The translations under genes and the position numbers were made by a program. Under the pieces are notes generated by a model that saw only the letters and a list, made by a program, of their open reading frames with translations, did not search any database and was not told the DNA's origin. A DNA stretch of 15,907 nucleotides from an uncultured Clostridia bacterium (lineage in GTDB: Bacteria > Bacillota > Clostridia > Oscillospirales > Oscillospiraceae). Of this stretch, positions 6,966 through 14,300 are shown piece after piece (position 1 is the first letter of the stretch; every line of letters starts with the position of its first letter). The stretch covers positions 1 through 15,907 of the forward strand of contig CAMEWZ010000020.1 of the NCBI GenBank assembly GCA_945946745.1, read 5' to 3'.

Positions 6966-7202
6966 CTATTCAGCAAAAAATGATTCGATCTCGATCATTT
7001 CCGCGTCTGCTTTCCGCAGACTCAGCTCATAGCCCCGGACATTGATCTCCATGGGATCCCCCAGCGGGGCCACCTTCCGAACGTAAATCTCCACCCGTTT
7101 GGTGATGCCCATGTCCATAATGCGCCGCCGCACAGCCCCCTCACCGTGGAGCTTGACTACGGTGACCGTCTGTCCCACCTTCGCGTCCTTCAGTGTTTTC
7201 AT
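6966..7202 (-). CDS. feoA: Ferrous iron transport protein A
   Basis: A 78-residue cytosolic SH3-like protein that supports FeoB. The family pattern is complete: MKTLKDAKVGQTVTVVKLHG, then RRRIMDMGITKRVEIYVRKVAPLGDPMEINVRGYELSLRKADAEMIEI. The start is the ATG at 7202, with AAGGAGG 7 nt upstream; a TTG six bases earlier in frame (7208) overlaps the spacing region and is rejected. It is the first gene of the feo operon. A sigma-A promoter (7249-7277) and a palindromic site over the predicted start of transcription lie just upstream, so expression is probably repressed by a metal-sensing regulator when iron is plentiful. Confidence 0.95.
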   Translation of the reverse strand: MKTLKDAKVGQTVTVVKLHGEGAVRRRIMDMGITKRVEIYVRKVAPLGDPMEINVRGYELSLRKADAEMIEIESFFAE

Positions 7203-7222
7203 CGGCAAACCTCCTTCTGATA

Positions 7223-7238
7223 GTTAGCCATAGCTAAC
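7223..7238. promoter_or_regulatory. Palindromic operator-like site 1 over the feoA transcription start
   Basis: GTTAGCCATAGCTAAC is a perfect 6+4+6 inverted repeat. It lies just downstream of the feoA -10 element, at about +4 to +19, which is a typical repressor position. Size and symmetry resemble DtxR/MntR-type metalloregulator sites more than a 19-bp Fur box; the regulator is not in this window. Confidence 0.72.
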
Positions 7239-7248
7239 CTCCGCAGAT

Positions 7249-7277
7249 AGAATACCACCTTTTCCCTGCATTGTCAA
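7249..7277 (-). promoter_or_regulatory. Sigma-A promoter of the feo operon
   Basis: On the minus strand a perfect TTGACA (7277-7272) is followed after exactly 17 nt by TATTCT (7254-7249). Transcription should start near 7242. The -35 overlaps the stop codon of the GIY-YIG gene. Confidence 0.88.
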
Positions 7278-7555
7278 GGGCTTTCGGTCGAAAAATTAGC
7301 CAGTGCTAACTCTTTCACCATCCGTAGCTTTTCCTCCCGGGGCAGGGCCTTGACCTGCCGTTCCCGCTTCAAGGCATCCGAATGGCTTGCGCATTCCTCC
7401 CGATAGACCAGCGCCAACGGCCCCCTGCCCCGGGTGTACTTGGCCCCCTTGCCGCTGCGGTGAACCGCCAGGCGCTTTTCCACATCGGTGGTAATGCCGG
7501 TATAAAGGCTGCCGTCTCCGCAGCGCAGAATGTACAAATACCAGGCCGGTTCCAT
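7274..7555 (-). CDS. GIY-YIG nuclease superfamily protein (UPF0213/YhbQ-like)
   Basis: A 93-residue single-domain GIY-YIG protein. The signature pair is YLYIL (6-10) and LYTGI (17-21), followed by the conserved R28 and the predicted metal-binding E65 in ALKRERQVKAL. Length is that of the small stand-alone UPF0213/YhbQ group, whose role is not firmly established; related proteins have been linked to DNA structure processing. The ATG at 7555 follows AGGAGG 5 nt upstream, an excellent site. Its last dozen codons also hold a palindromic operator-like site (7296-7309) and the -35 of the feo promoter, so the 3' end is under double constraint. A heptamer-array hairpin separates it from the upstream membrane protein gene. 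Confidence 0.92.
   Translation of the reverse strand: MEPAWYLYILRCGDGSLYTGITTDVEKRLAVHRSGKGAKYTRGRGPLALVYREECASHSDALKRERQVKALPREEKLRMVKELALANFSTESP
7296..7309. promoter_or_regulatory. Palindromic operator-like site 2 upstream of the feo promoter
   Basis: TTAGCCAGTGCTAA repeats the TTAGC-N4-GCTAA pattern inside the 3' end of the GIY-YIG gene. It is centred about 60 nt upstream of the predicted feoA transcription start and 72 nt from site 1. Confidence 0.6.
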
Positions 7556-7573
7556 GCTTTCCTCCTATGAAAA

Positions 7574-7629
7574 AGTTGACAGTGGAAAGTTGACAGTTGA
7601 CAGTTACTATCCACTGTCAACTGTCAACT
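7574..7629. repeat. Inverted heptamer-array element, copy 2
   Basis: Five consecutive 7-nt units start AGT: AGTTGAC at 7574-7580, AGTGGAA at 7581-7587, AGTTGAC at 7588-7594 and 7595-7601, and AGTTACT at 7602-7608. They run straight into units ending ACT (7609-7615, 7616-7622, 7623-7629). The segment 7587-7604 pairs perfectly over 18 bp with 7613-7630. Because the units repeat, slipped alternative foldings exist. It abuts the stop codon of the membrane protein gene at 7634. A T-run follows on the plus strand (7629-7634) and a delayed CTTTTTC on the minus strand. Confidence 0.85.
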
Positions 7630-7633
7630 TTTT

Positions 7634-8143
7634 TCAGTGTTTTCTTCTCAAGCCCATGCCCAGCAGCCGATCCAGCAGGAAAAACGTCACATTTCCCAGG
7701 ATCAGCAGAACCGCAAGCATACCCACGCTCATGTCCGCCCATTCCTGGGTAAGCTGCTCCAGGCCAAGCAGGCGAATCAGCAGAAAATACAGGAGGCAGA
7801 CGGAGCCATTGAACAGCAGTCCCTTCCAAAGCCACTTCCCCTTTTTCCTATCCAGCGCCGGCTTGACGATGGGATAGTAGCCCAGGAATACGAACACCGC
7901 CGCCGCTTCCTTATCCGGCGCCAGCAGGACGGACAGCAGCGCCACCGCGCCATACCAGGCCCAGGCCACGCGGCTGCCGCAGGTCTTCAAAACGACTTGC
8001 AGCAGCAGCGCGCAGAGCATGGGGCAGACGTAGGTTGCCACGGGAATGACCGTGCCCAGGCTCATAATCACCACCGCCAGGGCCGCCAGCATTCCTCCCA
8101 GCGCCATTGCTCCGGCAGGGGTTCGGGGCTTATTCCTTGCCAT
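7634..8143 (-). CDS. ECF transporter S-component-like integral membrane protein
   Basis: A 169-residue very hydrophobic protein with five or six membrane segments at about 13-34, 35-53, 59-76, 80-96, 107-127 and 139-161, and basic ends (MARNKPR, GLRRKH). The first segment, AMALGGMLAALAVVIMSLG, resembles the start of the S (substrate-binding) subunits of energy-coupling factor vitamin transporters, and size and helix count fit that family. No paired ATPase or EcfT is present, as expected if it uses a shared module. It overlaps the 3' end of pncB by 14 nt with a weak ribosome binding site of its own, so its translation depends on pncB. This suggests, but does not show, that it takes up niacin or another pyridine for the PncB pathway. 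Other small conserved membrane families cannot be excluded. Confidence 0.62.
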   Translation of the reverse strand: MARNKPRTPAGAMALGGMLAALAVVIMSLGTVIPVATYVCPMLCALLLQVVLKTCGSRVAWAWYGAVALLSVLLAPDKEAAAVFVFLGYYPIVKPALDRKKGKWLWKGLLFNGSVCLLYFLLIRLLGLEQLTQEWADMSVGMLAVLLILGNVTFFLLDRLLGMGLRRKH

Positions 8144-9584
8144 TGCGCTTGAGCAGGCTGTACTTCACATCCCACAGCTTCTGGCTCAAATCCACATAGT
8201 AGGTCTGAGGATTGTCGAAACGCTTGACCTCGTCCCACAGCGTATCCACCTGCTGGGCACAGTAGGTGCGGATTTCCTCCAAAGAGGGCAGCTGATAGAC
8301 CAACTCGCCATTTTTGAAAATGGGAACCTGCAATTCCTTCGCGGTATAATTGTACACCCGTTTGGTTTTCCAGGTGGCCTCCGGGTCGAAAATCTCGATG
8401 TCCTGGGTATCGTCTACGATCTCGTCATAAACCGTCAAGTAGTCGGCGATGGCCTTGCCGGTATCCTTGGCATAGAAACGGTAGAGCTTCTTGAAATGGG
8501 GATTGGTGATCTTCTCCACGTTCTCGGAAATTTTGATCTTGGGAACCACCGTGCCGTCCGGCTCCTCCACGGCAGCCAGCTTATACACGCCGCCGAATAC
8601 CGGCTCACTCTTGGCGGTAATCAGCCGCTCGCCCACGCCGAACATATCGATCTTCGCTCCCTGGCGCAGCACATCCCGGATGATATACTCGTCCAGCGAG
8701 TTGGATACGGAGATCTGGCACTCCGTCCAGCCCGCCTCGTCCAGCATTTTCCGAGCCTGCTGGGTCAGATACGCCATATCGCCGGAATCCAGCCGGATGC
8801 CGCACTTGGTGATGCCCATGGGCTTGAGGACTTCATTGAACACCCGGATGGCGTTTGGCACGCCGGACTTCAAGGTATTGTAGGTATCCACCAGCAGGGT
8901 GGCGTTATGGGGATACATTTCCGTATAGGCCTTAAAGGCCTCGTACTCACTGTCGAACATCTGCACCCAGGCATGGGCCATGGTGCCGCCGGCACGGACG
9001 CCGAACAGTTGGTCAGAGATGGTGCAGGCAGTGCCATGGCAGCCGCCGATGTAGGCCGCCCGGGCGCCCAGAATGGCGGCATCCGCGCCCTGTGCCCGGC
9101 GGGAGCCGAATTCCAGCACCGTCCGGCCTTCCGCTGCCCGCACCACCCGGTTGGCCTTGGTGGCAATCAAGCTCTGATGGTTGACGCACAGCAGCAGATA
9201 GGTCTCCACCAGCTGGGCCTGGATGGCAGGCGCCCGGACGGTGATCACCGGCTCCCGGGGGAAGATGGGCGTGCCCTCCGGCACCGCCCAGATATCACCG
9301 GTAAACCGGAAGTTGGCAAGGTACTCCAGGAAGTCCTCGGAGAACATCTTCCGGCCCCGGAGATAGGCAATATCCTCCGGCCCAAAGTGGAGATCCTGAA
9401 TGTACTGGACGATCTGCTCCAGACCCGCGGCGATGGCAAAGCCGCCCCCATCGGGACACCGGCGGAAGAACAAGTCGAAATAGGTAATTCGATCGCCATA
9501 GCCCTTGGTAAAATACCCCTGGCTCATGGTCAACTCATAGAAATCACAGAGCATGGTAAGATTTAACTTGTCGTTGACAACCAT
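8130..9584 (-). CDS. pncB: Nicotinate phosphoribosyltransferase
   Basis: A 484-residue cytosolic enzyme that makes nicotinate mononucleotide from nicotinic acid and PRPP with ATP hydrolysis, the entry step of NAD salvage. The opening LNLTMLCDFYELTMSQGYF is the classic family start. The PRPP and substrate site segments FGSRRAQGADAAILGARAAYIGG (about 159-181) and GTMAHAWVQMF (200-210, conserved H204) are intact, and IRLDSGDMAYL (263-273) is the expected phosphate-binding motif. The ATG at 9584 has GAGGTG about 7 nt upstream and aligns with the family start; the 65 in-frame codons upstream of it read through the promoter and are not coding. It is first in an operon with the membrane protein gene downstream. 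Confidence 0.97.
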   Translation of the reverse strand: MVVNDKLNLTMLCDFYELTMSQGYFTKGYGDRITYFDLFFRRCPDGGGFAIAAGLEQIVQYIQDLHFGPEDIAYLRGRKMFSEDFLEYLANFRFTGDIWAVPEGTPIFPREPVITVRAPAIQAQLVETYLLLCVNHQSLIATKANRVVRAAEGRTVLEFGSRRAQGADAAILGARAAYIGGCHGTACTISDQLFGVRAGGTMAHAWVQMFDSEYEAFKAYTEMYPHNATLLVDTYNTLKSGVPNAIRVFNEVLKPMGITKCGIRLDSGDMAYLTQQARKMLDEAGWTECQISVSNSLDEYIIRDVLRQGAKIDMFGVGERLITAKSEPVFGGVYKLAAVEEPDGTVVPKIKISENVEKITNPHFKKLYRFYAKDTGKAIADYLTVYDEIVDDTQDIEIFDPEATWKTKRVYNYTAKELQVPIFKNGELVYQLPSLEEIRTYCAQQVDTLWDEVKRFDNPQTYYVDLSQKLWDVKYSLLKRNGKE

Positions 9585-9615
9585 TTCGGTCACCTCGTTG
9601 TAGATTAATGGCACC

Positions 9616-9644
9616 ATTATAATGAAAAAGGAATAAAATAGCAA
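9616..9644 (-). promoter_or_regulatory. Sigma-A promoter of pncB
   Basis: On the minus strand TTGCTA (9644-9639) and a perfect TATAAT (9621-9616) are separated by 17 nt. The predicted start is near 9609, about 25 nt before the pncB ATG. Confidence 0.8.
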
Positions 9645-9687
9645 CCCCTTTCTTTTCTTTGTGAGGCTGAAGCGGCTTTCTTTTTTA

Positions 9688-9716
9688 TTGACACCCGGAA
9701 AAGTTTCGGGTATAGT
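9688..9716 (+). promoter_or_regulatory. Sigma-A promoter of the thioesterase operon
   Basis: A perfect TTGACA (9688-9693) is followed after 17 nt by TATAGT (9711-9716), 20 nt before the thioesterase start. The spacer itself is an imperfect inverted repeat, CCCGGAAA against TTTCGGG (9694-9710), which could be a regulator site. It is divergent from the pncB promoter. Confidence 0.85.
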
Positions 9717-9735
9717 TACAGTAAGAAAGGTCGTG

Positions 9736-10128
9736 ATGCACATGCAGATTGAACCAGGCATGATCGGCCGGGTCTCCACGGTGGCCGAGCGGGAGGATAC
9801 CGCCGCGGAGGTCGGCTCCGGAGACCTGCTGGTCTACGCCACTCCCTGTATGGTGGCACTGATGGAGGGTGCGGCCTGCGAAGCCATTGCCTCCTGCCTC
9901 AGTGAGGGACAAACCACCGTAGGCACCGGGCTGAACATTGTCCACACCTCCGCCACCCCTGTTGGCCTGGAGGTTCGGGCAGAGGCCGAGGTCACCCAGG
10001 TGGAAGGAAAGGTCATCACCTTCTCGGTGCGGGCCTTTGACGAGGCCGGAGAAATCGGCAGCGGTATCCACACCCGGGTCATTGTCAGCAGCCAGAAATT
10101 TTTGGAGAAAACCTACAGCAAGCTATAA
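9736..10128 (+). CDS. FlK-like hotdog-fold thioesterase
   Basis: A 130-residue cytosolic acyl-CoA thioesterase of the family that includes fluoroacetyl-CoA thioesterase FlK. The family text is clear: EPGMIGRV, DTAAEVGSGDLLVYATPCMVALMEGAA and NIVHTSATPVG. The catalytic trio falls at T36, E44 and H70, spaced 8 and 26 residues apart, the same spacing as FlK T42, E50 and H76. Members outside Streptomyces are general acyl-CoA thioesterases, so a fluorinated substrate should not be assumed. The ATG at 9736 follows AGAAAGG by 5 nt; an ATG at 9742 in the same frame is the alternative. It is the first gene of a two-gene operon with the unknown 106-residue gene, 13 nt apart. Confidence 0.88.
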   Translation: MHMQIEPGMIGRVSTVAEREDTAAEVGSGDLLVYATPCMVALMEGAACEAIASCLSEGQTTVGTGLNIVHTSATPVGLEVRAEAEVTQVEGKVITFSVRAFDEAGEIGSGIHTRVIVSSQKFLEKTYSKL

Positions 10129-10141
10129 GGAGGTTAACGTT

Positions 10142-10462
10142 ATGCAAGATTATGGAGCCATGATCCGCAGCACCTTTGAAATGGGCAGCGTTCGGGACGC
10201 GGAAGCGCTGTTCGAAGCCTGCATCAAAAACGCGTTTCCTACCTTCAACTTCCGCCGCCTGGAGCTGATCCGGTTTACCAGGGATGTGCCATATATGGAG
10301 GGCCGCAGCTGGAACCACGTCTTTGAGATCAAAAAAGCCCAGCTCCAGGGGCAGCCGGTCTGGGAGGTTCACTGCCGCCGGGTCACCATGGGAAAAACCC
10401 CGGACAAGCACGTGATTCTGGATTATATGACGCTGGGCTTTGTGCAGTATCTGGATCAATAG
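10142..10462 (+). CDS. Unrecognised 106-residue protein co-transcribed with the thioesterase
   Basis: I do not recognise this family. The protein is soluble, with no signal or membrane segment. It starts MQDYGAMIRSTFEMGSVRDAEALF, followed by RRLELIRFTRDVPYMEGRSWNHVFEIKKAQLQGQPVWEVHCRRVTM and a hydrophobic end DYMTLGFVQYLDQ. The alternation suggests a small alpha+beta fold with a helix, then three or four beta strands, then a helix. It has three cysteines or histidines in short reach (W-N-H, W-E-V-H-C) but no clear metal motif. The ATG at 10142 has a perfect AAGGAGG 8 nt upstream that overlaps the stop of the thioesterase gene, so the two are surely made together. A terminator follows directly. 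Function can only be guessed from the partner: acyl-CoA or small-acid metabolism. Confidence 0.85.
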   Translation: MQDYGAMIRSTFEMGSVRDAEALFEACIKNAFPTFNFRRLELIRFTRDVPYMEGRSWNHVFEIKKAQLQGQPVWEVHCRRVTMGKTPDKHVILDYMTLGFVQYLDQ

Positions 10463-10473
10463 GAAACCTACCA

Positions 10474-10512
10474 AACAAATGGGGGCCGGATTCCGGCCCC
10501 CATTGTTTATTT
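10474..10512. terminator. Bidirectional terminator between converging genes
   Basis: ATGGGGGCCGG (10479-10489) pairs perfectly with CCGGCCCCCAT (10493-10503) around a 3-nt loop, and flanking A- and T-rich bases extend the stem with one bulge. GTTTATTTT follows on the plus strand and ATTTGTTTGG on the minus strand. It closes the thioesterase operon and probably also udp, whose stop codon lies inside the plus-strand tail. Confidence 0.92.
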
Positions 10513-11277
10513 TCGTGCCAAATCCGCCGCGATGATGCGCTTCATGGCCTCGATGCCCACCTTTACCGCGCCGGAGGTGTCCTCCGTCATGGGCATGGCC
10601 AGGCCTGCCTTCTCCCGCTCCTGGTTCCATACCGCATGGAAGCAGCTGCCGCAGCGCACCCCCAGCGCCGCCGCCACCACGAACAGGGCGGCGGATTCCA
10701 TTTCGCTGGCCTTCACCCCCAGCCGTTTCCAGCTTTCCCACTTTTGCAGCAGGTCATAGGAAACCGGGGACTTCTCTGGGCTGTGCTGGCCGTAGAAGGA
10801 ATCCTTGCACTGCACCACACCCACATGGGTGCGGTAACCCAGTGCCTCGCTGGCCGATTTTAAGGCAGCGGTGACTTCAAAATCCGGCACTGCCGGATAT
10901 TCGATGGGGGCATACTCCAGGGAGGTGTGCTCATAGCGGATGGCGCCGGTGGCGACCACCACATCTCCGGGCATCACATCCATATCGATGCCGCCGCAGG
11001 TTCCCACCCGGATAAAGGTGTCCGCGCCAATGGCCGTCAGCTCCTCCATGGCAATGGAGGCGGAGGGGCCGCCGATGCCGGTGGAGCAGACGCTGACCTT
11101 CTGGCCCAGCATGGTACCGGTATAAATGTTAAACTCCCGGTTCATGCCAATATGGACAGGATTGTCAAAATACGCCGCGATGGACGCGCACCGCCCGGGG
11201 TCTCCGGGCAGGAACACATAACGTCCCACGTCTCCTTCCTTACAGTGAATGTGAAACTGCATACCAATATCCTGCAT
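10507..11277 (-). CDS. udp: Uridine phosphorylase-type nucleoside phosphorylase
   Basis: A 256-residue enzyme of the NP-I phosphorylase family that splits a nucleoside with phosphate to a base and ribose-1-phosphate. Visible motifs are LPGDPGR (23-29), STGIGGPS (65-72), RVGTCGGI (90-97), KDSFYGQH (158-165) and SEMESA (191-196). KDSFYGQH at the place of the E. coli Udp QGSFYDGQ base-binding loop points to uridine rather than purine nucleosides, but the exact preference is inferred. The ATG at 11277 has AAAGGAG 8 nt upstream; 21 in-frame codons further upstream cover the promoter and are not used. It lies 69 nt after polC with its own promoter in the gap, and no terminator separates the two, so read-through from polC is possible. 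Confidence 0.9.
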   Translation of the reverse strand: MQDIGMQFHIHCKEGDVGRYVFLPGDPGRCASIAAYFDNPVHIGMNREFNIYTGTMLGQKVSVCSTGIGGPSASIAMEELTAIGADTFIRVGTCGGIDMDVMPGDVVVATGAIRYEHTSLEYAPIEYPAVPDFEVTAALKSASEALGYRTHVGVVQCKDSFYGQHSPEKSPVSYDLLQKWESWKRLGVKASEMESAALFVVAAALGVRCGSCFHAVWNQEREKAGLAMPMTEDTSGAVKVGIEAMKRIIAADLARK

Positions 11278-11311
11278 ATACGCCACTCCTTTGTGAAAAA
11301 TAGATAAAAGT

Positions 11312-11340
11312 ATCTTATCATAATGCGGGACAATTTGCAA
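11312..11340 (-). promoter_or_regulatory. Probable sigma-A promoter of udp
   Basis: On the minus strand TTGCAA (11340-11335) and TAAGAT (11317-11312) are 17 nt apart, placing the start near 11305 and a leader of about 28 nt before the ATG. It lies in the short polC-udp gap. Confidence 0.6.
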
Positions 11341-11346
11341 GGAAAA

Positions 11347-14300
11347 TCAGAAAAAGCTCACCTGGCTGGTGTCCGGCAGGTCGCCAAAGGCGCCTGCCTC
11401 CTTCAGCATCTGCATGTGGGTCTTGGACACCTTGGGACAGGCGGCGGCTACCTCCTCGATGGACAGGAAGCTTTTTCCCTTTCTGCCCTCCATCAGATCC
11501 CAGGCCGCGCTTTCGCCCAGGCCGGAAATCGCCACGAAGGGCGGCAGAAGCTTGCCATCCTTGACCAGGAATTTGGTGGCGTGGCTTTCGTAAATGCTGA
11601 TGGGCAGGAACTCAAACCCCCTAAGGTAATATTCGTAGGCCACTTCCAGGGTGGTCAGCAGATCCTCATCCTTGGCGGTGGCGTCCTCGTTTTTCTCGAT
11701 AGCGTCAATATTGGCCTTTACCGCCTCCATGCCCCGGGTCATCAGCACCGCGTCAAAGCCTCCCTTCTGGCTGCGGCGGTAGAAATAGGCCGCGTAGAAC
11801 GGCAGCGGATGGTGCACCTTAAACCAGGCGATCCGGAAGGCCATCATCACATAGGCCACCGCGTGGGCCTTGGGGAAGAGGTACTTGATCTTCTTGCAGG
11901 AGCCGATGTACCAGTCCGGCACACCGGCGGCTTTCATCTCCTCCTCCGCCCCATCCGGCAGGCCCCGGCCCTTCCGGACGGCCTCCATGATCTTGAAGGA
12001 GCGCTTTTCCGGCATCCCGCAGGAGATCAGATAGAGCATGATGTCATCCCGGCAGCCGATGGTGGAGTCAACCGTGGCGGTTTTGGAGGTAATCAGATCC
12101 TTGGCGTTGCCCAGCCACACGTCGGTGCCGTGGGAGAAGCCGGAAAGCCGTACCAGGGTGTCAAACCGGGTGGGCATGGTGTCCATCAACATGCCCCGGG
12201 TAAAGCGGGTGTTGAACTCCGGAATGGCCACAGCACCGGTGGGGCCGAGTATTGGATCGTCCTCATAGCCAAGCACCTTGGAGGAGGTGAAGATGGACAT
12301 GGTGTCCTTGTCGTCCAAGGGGATGGTCTTGGCATCCACCCCGGTCATATCCTCCATCATCCGGATCATAGTGGGGTCATCGTGGCCCAGCATATCCAGT
12401 TTTAAGAGGTTTTCCTCCATGGAGTGGTACTCAAAATGGGTGGTGATCTGGTCGGAGTTGGGGTCATCCGCCGGGTGCTGCACCGGACAGAAGTCCCAAA
12501 TTTCATTCTCCTGGGGGATGACCACCAGGCCGCCGGGATGCTGGCCCGTGGTTCGGCGGACGCCAACGCAGCCTGCCGCCAGACGGGCCTCCTCGGCATG
12601 GGACGCGGTTTTGCCCCGTTCGGACAGGTATTTTTTCACGTAACCGAAGGCAGTCTTTTCCGCCACGGTACCAATGGTACCCGCCCGGAACACATGGGAG
12701 GAACCAAACATGGAAATACAATATTTATGAGCCTCCGCCTGGTATTCGCCGGAAAAATTCAAGTCAATATCCGGCACCTTGTCGCCGCCGAAGCCCAGGA
12801 AGGTTTCGAAGGGGATGTTGAAGCCGTCCTTTTCCATTTTTGTGCCGCACTTGGGGCACACCGCGTCGGGCAGATCCGCGCCGCAGTTGTAGCCTGACGG
12901 GACATTCAGTTCGGTGTACTTACACTTCGGATTGGGGCAGCGGTAGTGGGGCTGGAAGGAATTGACCTCAGTGATGCCGGACATGTACGCCACGATGGAG
13001 GAACCCACGGAGCCACGGGAACCCACCAGATACCCATGCTCCAGGGAATTCTGCACCAGCTTTTGGGCGGACATGTAGATCACGTCGTAGTGGCAGGAAA
13101 TGATGTCGTGCAGTTCGGTTTCCACACGTTTGACGAATACCTCCGGGGGATTGTCCCCGTAAAGCCGGTGGAATTTGCCGTAAACCAGGCTCTTCAAATC
13201 CTCCACGGAGTTTTCAATCTTGGGAGCGAACAGATTGTGGGGCACCGGACGCATGGTTTCGCACATATCCGCAATCCGGTTGGGGTTCTCCACCACGATT
13301 TCGTAGGCCTTTTCCTCGCCGAGATAGGAAAACTCGTTCAGCATATCGTCCGTTGTGCGGAAGTACAATGGCATCTGCTTATCCGCGTCGTCAAAGCCCT
13401 TGGTGGCCAGCAAAATATGCCGGAACACCTCGTCCTCGGGATTTAGGAAGTGGACATCGCCTGTGGCCACCACCGGCTTGCCCAGCTCCTCACCCAAACG
13501 GACGATCTTCCGGTTGTACTCCCGCAGATCTTCGTCGGTCTGCGCTTCATATTTCTCTGAATCCAGCATGAACCGGTTATTGGCCAGGGGCTGAACCTCC
13601 AGGAAGTCATAGAACGACGCAATTCGCTTCAGTTCGTCCTCACTTTTCCGATCCAAAATCGCCTGGAACAGCTCGCCCGCTTCGCAGGCGGAGCCGATAA
13701 TCAAGCCCTCCCGGTATTGCAGCAGCTCGGATTTGGGAATCCGGGGCACCCGGCGGAAGTATTTCAAATTGGAGTCGGAGATCAAGTGGTACAGATTTCG
13801 CAGCCCCACCTGGTTTTTGGCGAACAGGATGATATGCCGCGCCTGACGGTCGGTGATCCGGCTGCCAGAGCGGAGGCTCACCATGGCCGGATTGATGGCC
13901 TGGAGGGTATGCACATCCTGCTCCTGCTCCAGCTTTTCCATCAGCTTGGTCATAATGAGGCCGCAGGTCATAGCATCGTCTCCGGCCCGGTGGTGGTTGA
14001 AGTCCGGCAGGCTCAAGGCGTTAGAGACAATATCCAGCTTAAACTTATTTAAATGTTGCAGCAGGTTCTGGGACAGAATCAAGGTATCCGCGGCGGTGAA
14101 ATTGTATTCATAGCCCTGGCGGGCGCATTCCGCCTGGATGAAGCCGGTGTCAAAGTCGGAATTGTGGGCAACCAAAACCCTCCCGCCGATGAAGTCCAGG
14201 AACTTAGGCAGCACCTCCTCAATCTTCGGTGCGCCCTTGAGCATCTCATCGGTGATGCCCGTCAGCTCCACGATCTTCCGCTCCAACGGCCGCTCCGGAT

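Noticed and set aside
6952..7309. Fur boxes for the feo operon
   Set aside because: The palindromes are 14-16 nt with TTAGC half-sites and a 4-nt spacer and do not resemble the GATAATGATAATCATTATC-type Fur box.
7574..7629. CRISPR array
   Set aside because: Units are 7 nt, contiguous without spacers and inverted about a centre; no cas genes are near.
8046..9566. 506-residue plus-strand open frame opposite pncB
   Set aside because: It lies antisense to a well-supported pncB, has no recognisable motifs and is rich in His, Gly and Pro, as expected of a GC-rich shadow frame.
9585..9779. N-terminal extension of PncB by 65 residues
   Set aside because: The extension runs through the TATAAT promoter and the divergent gene, and the family start MVVNDKLNLTMLCDFYELTMSQ has its own ribosome binding site.
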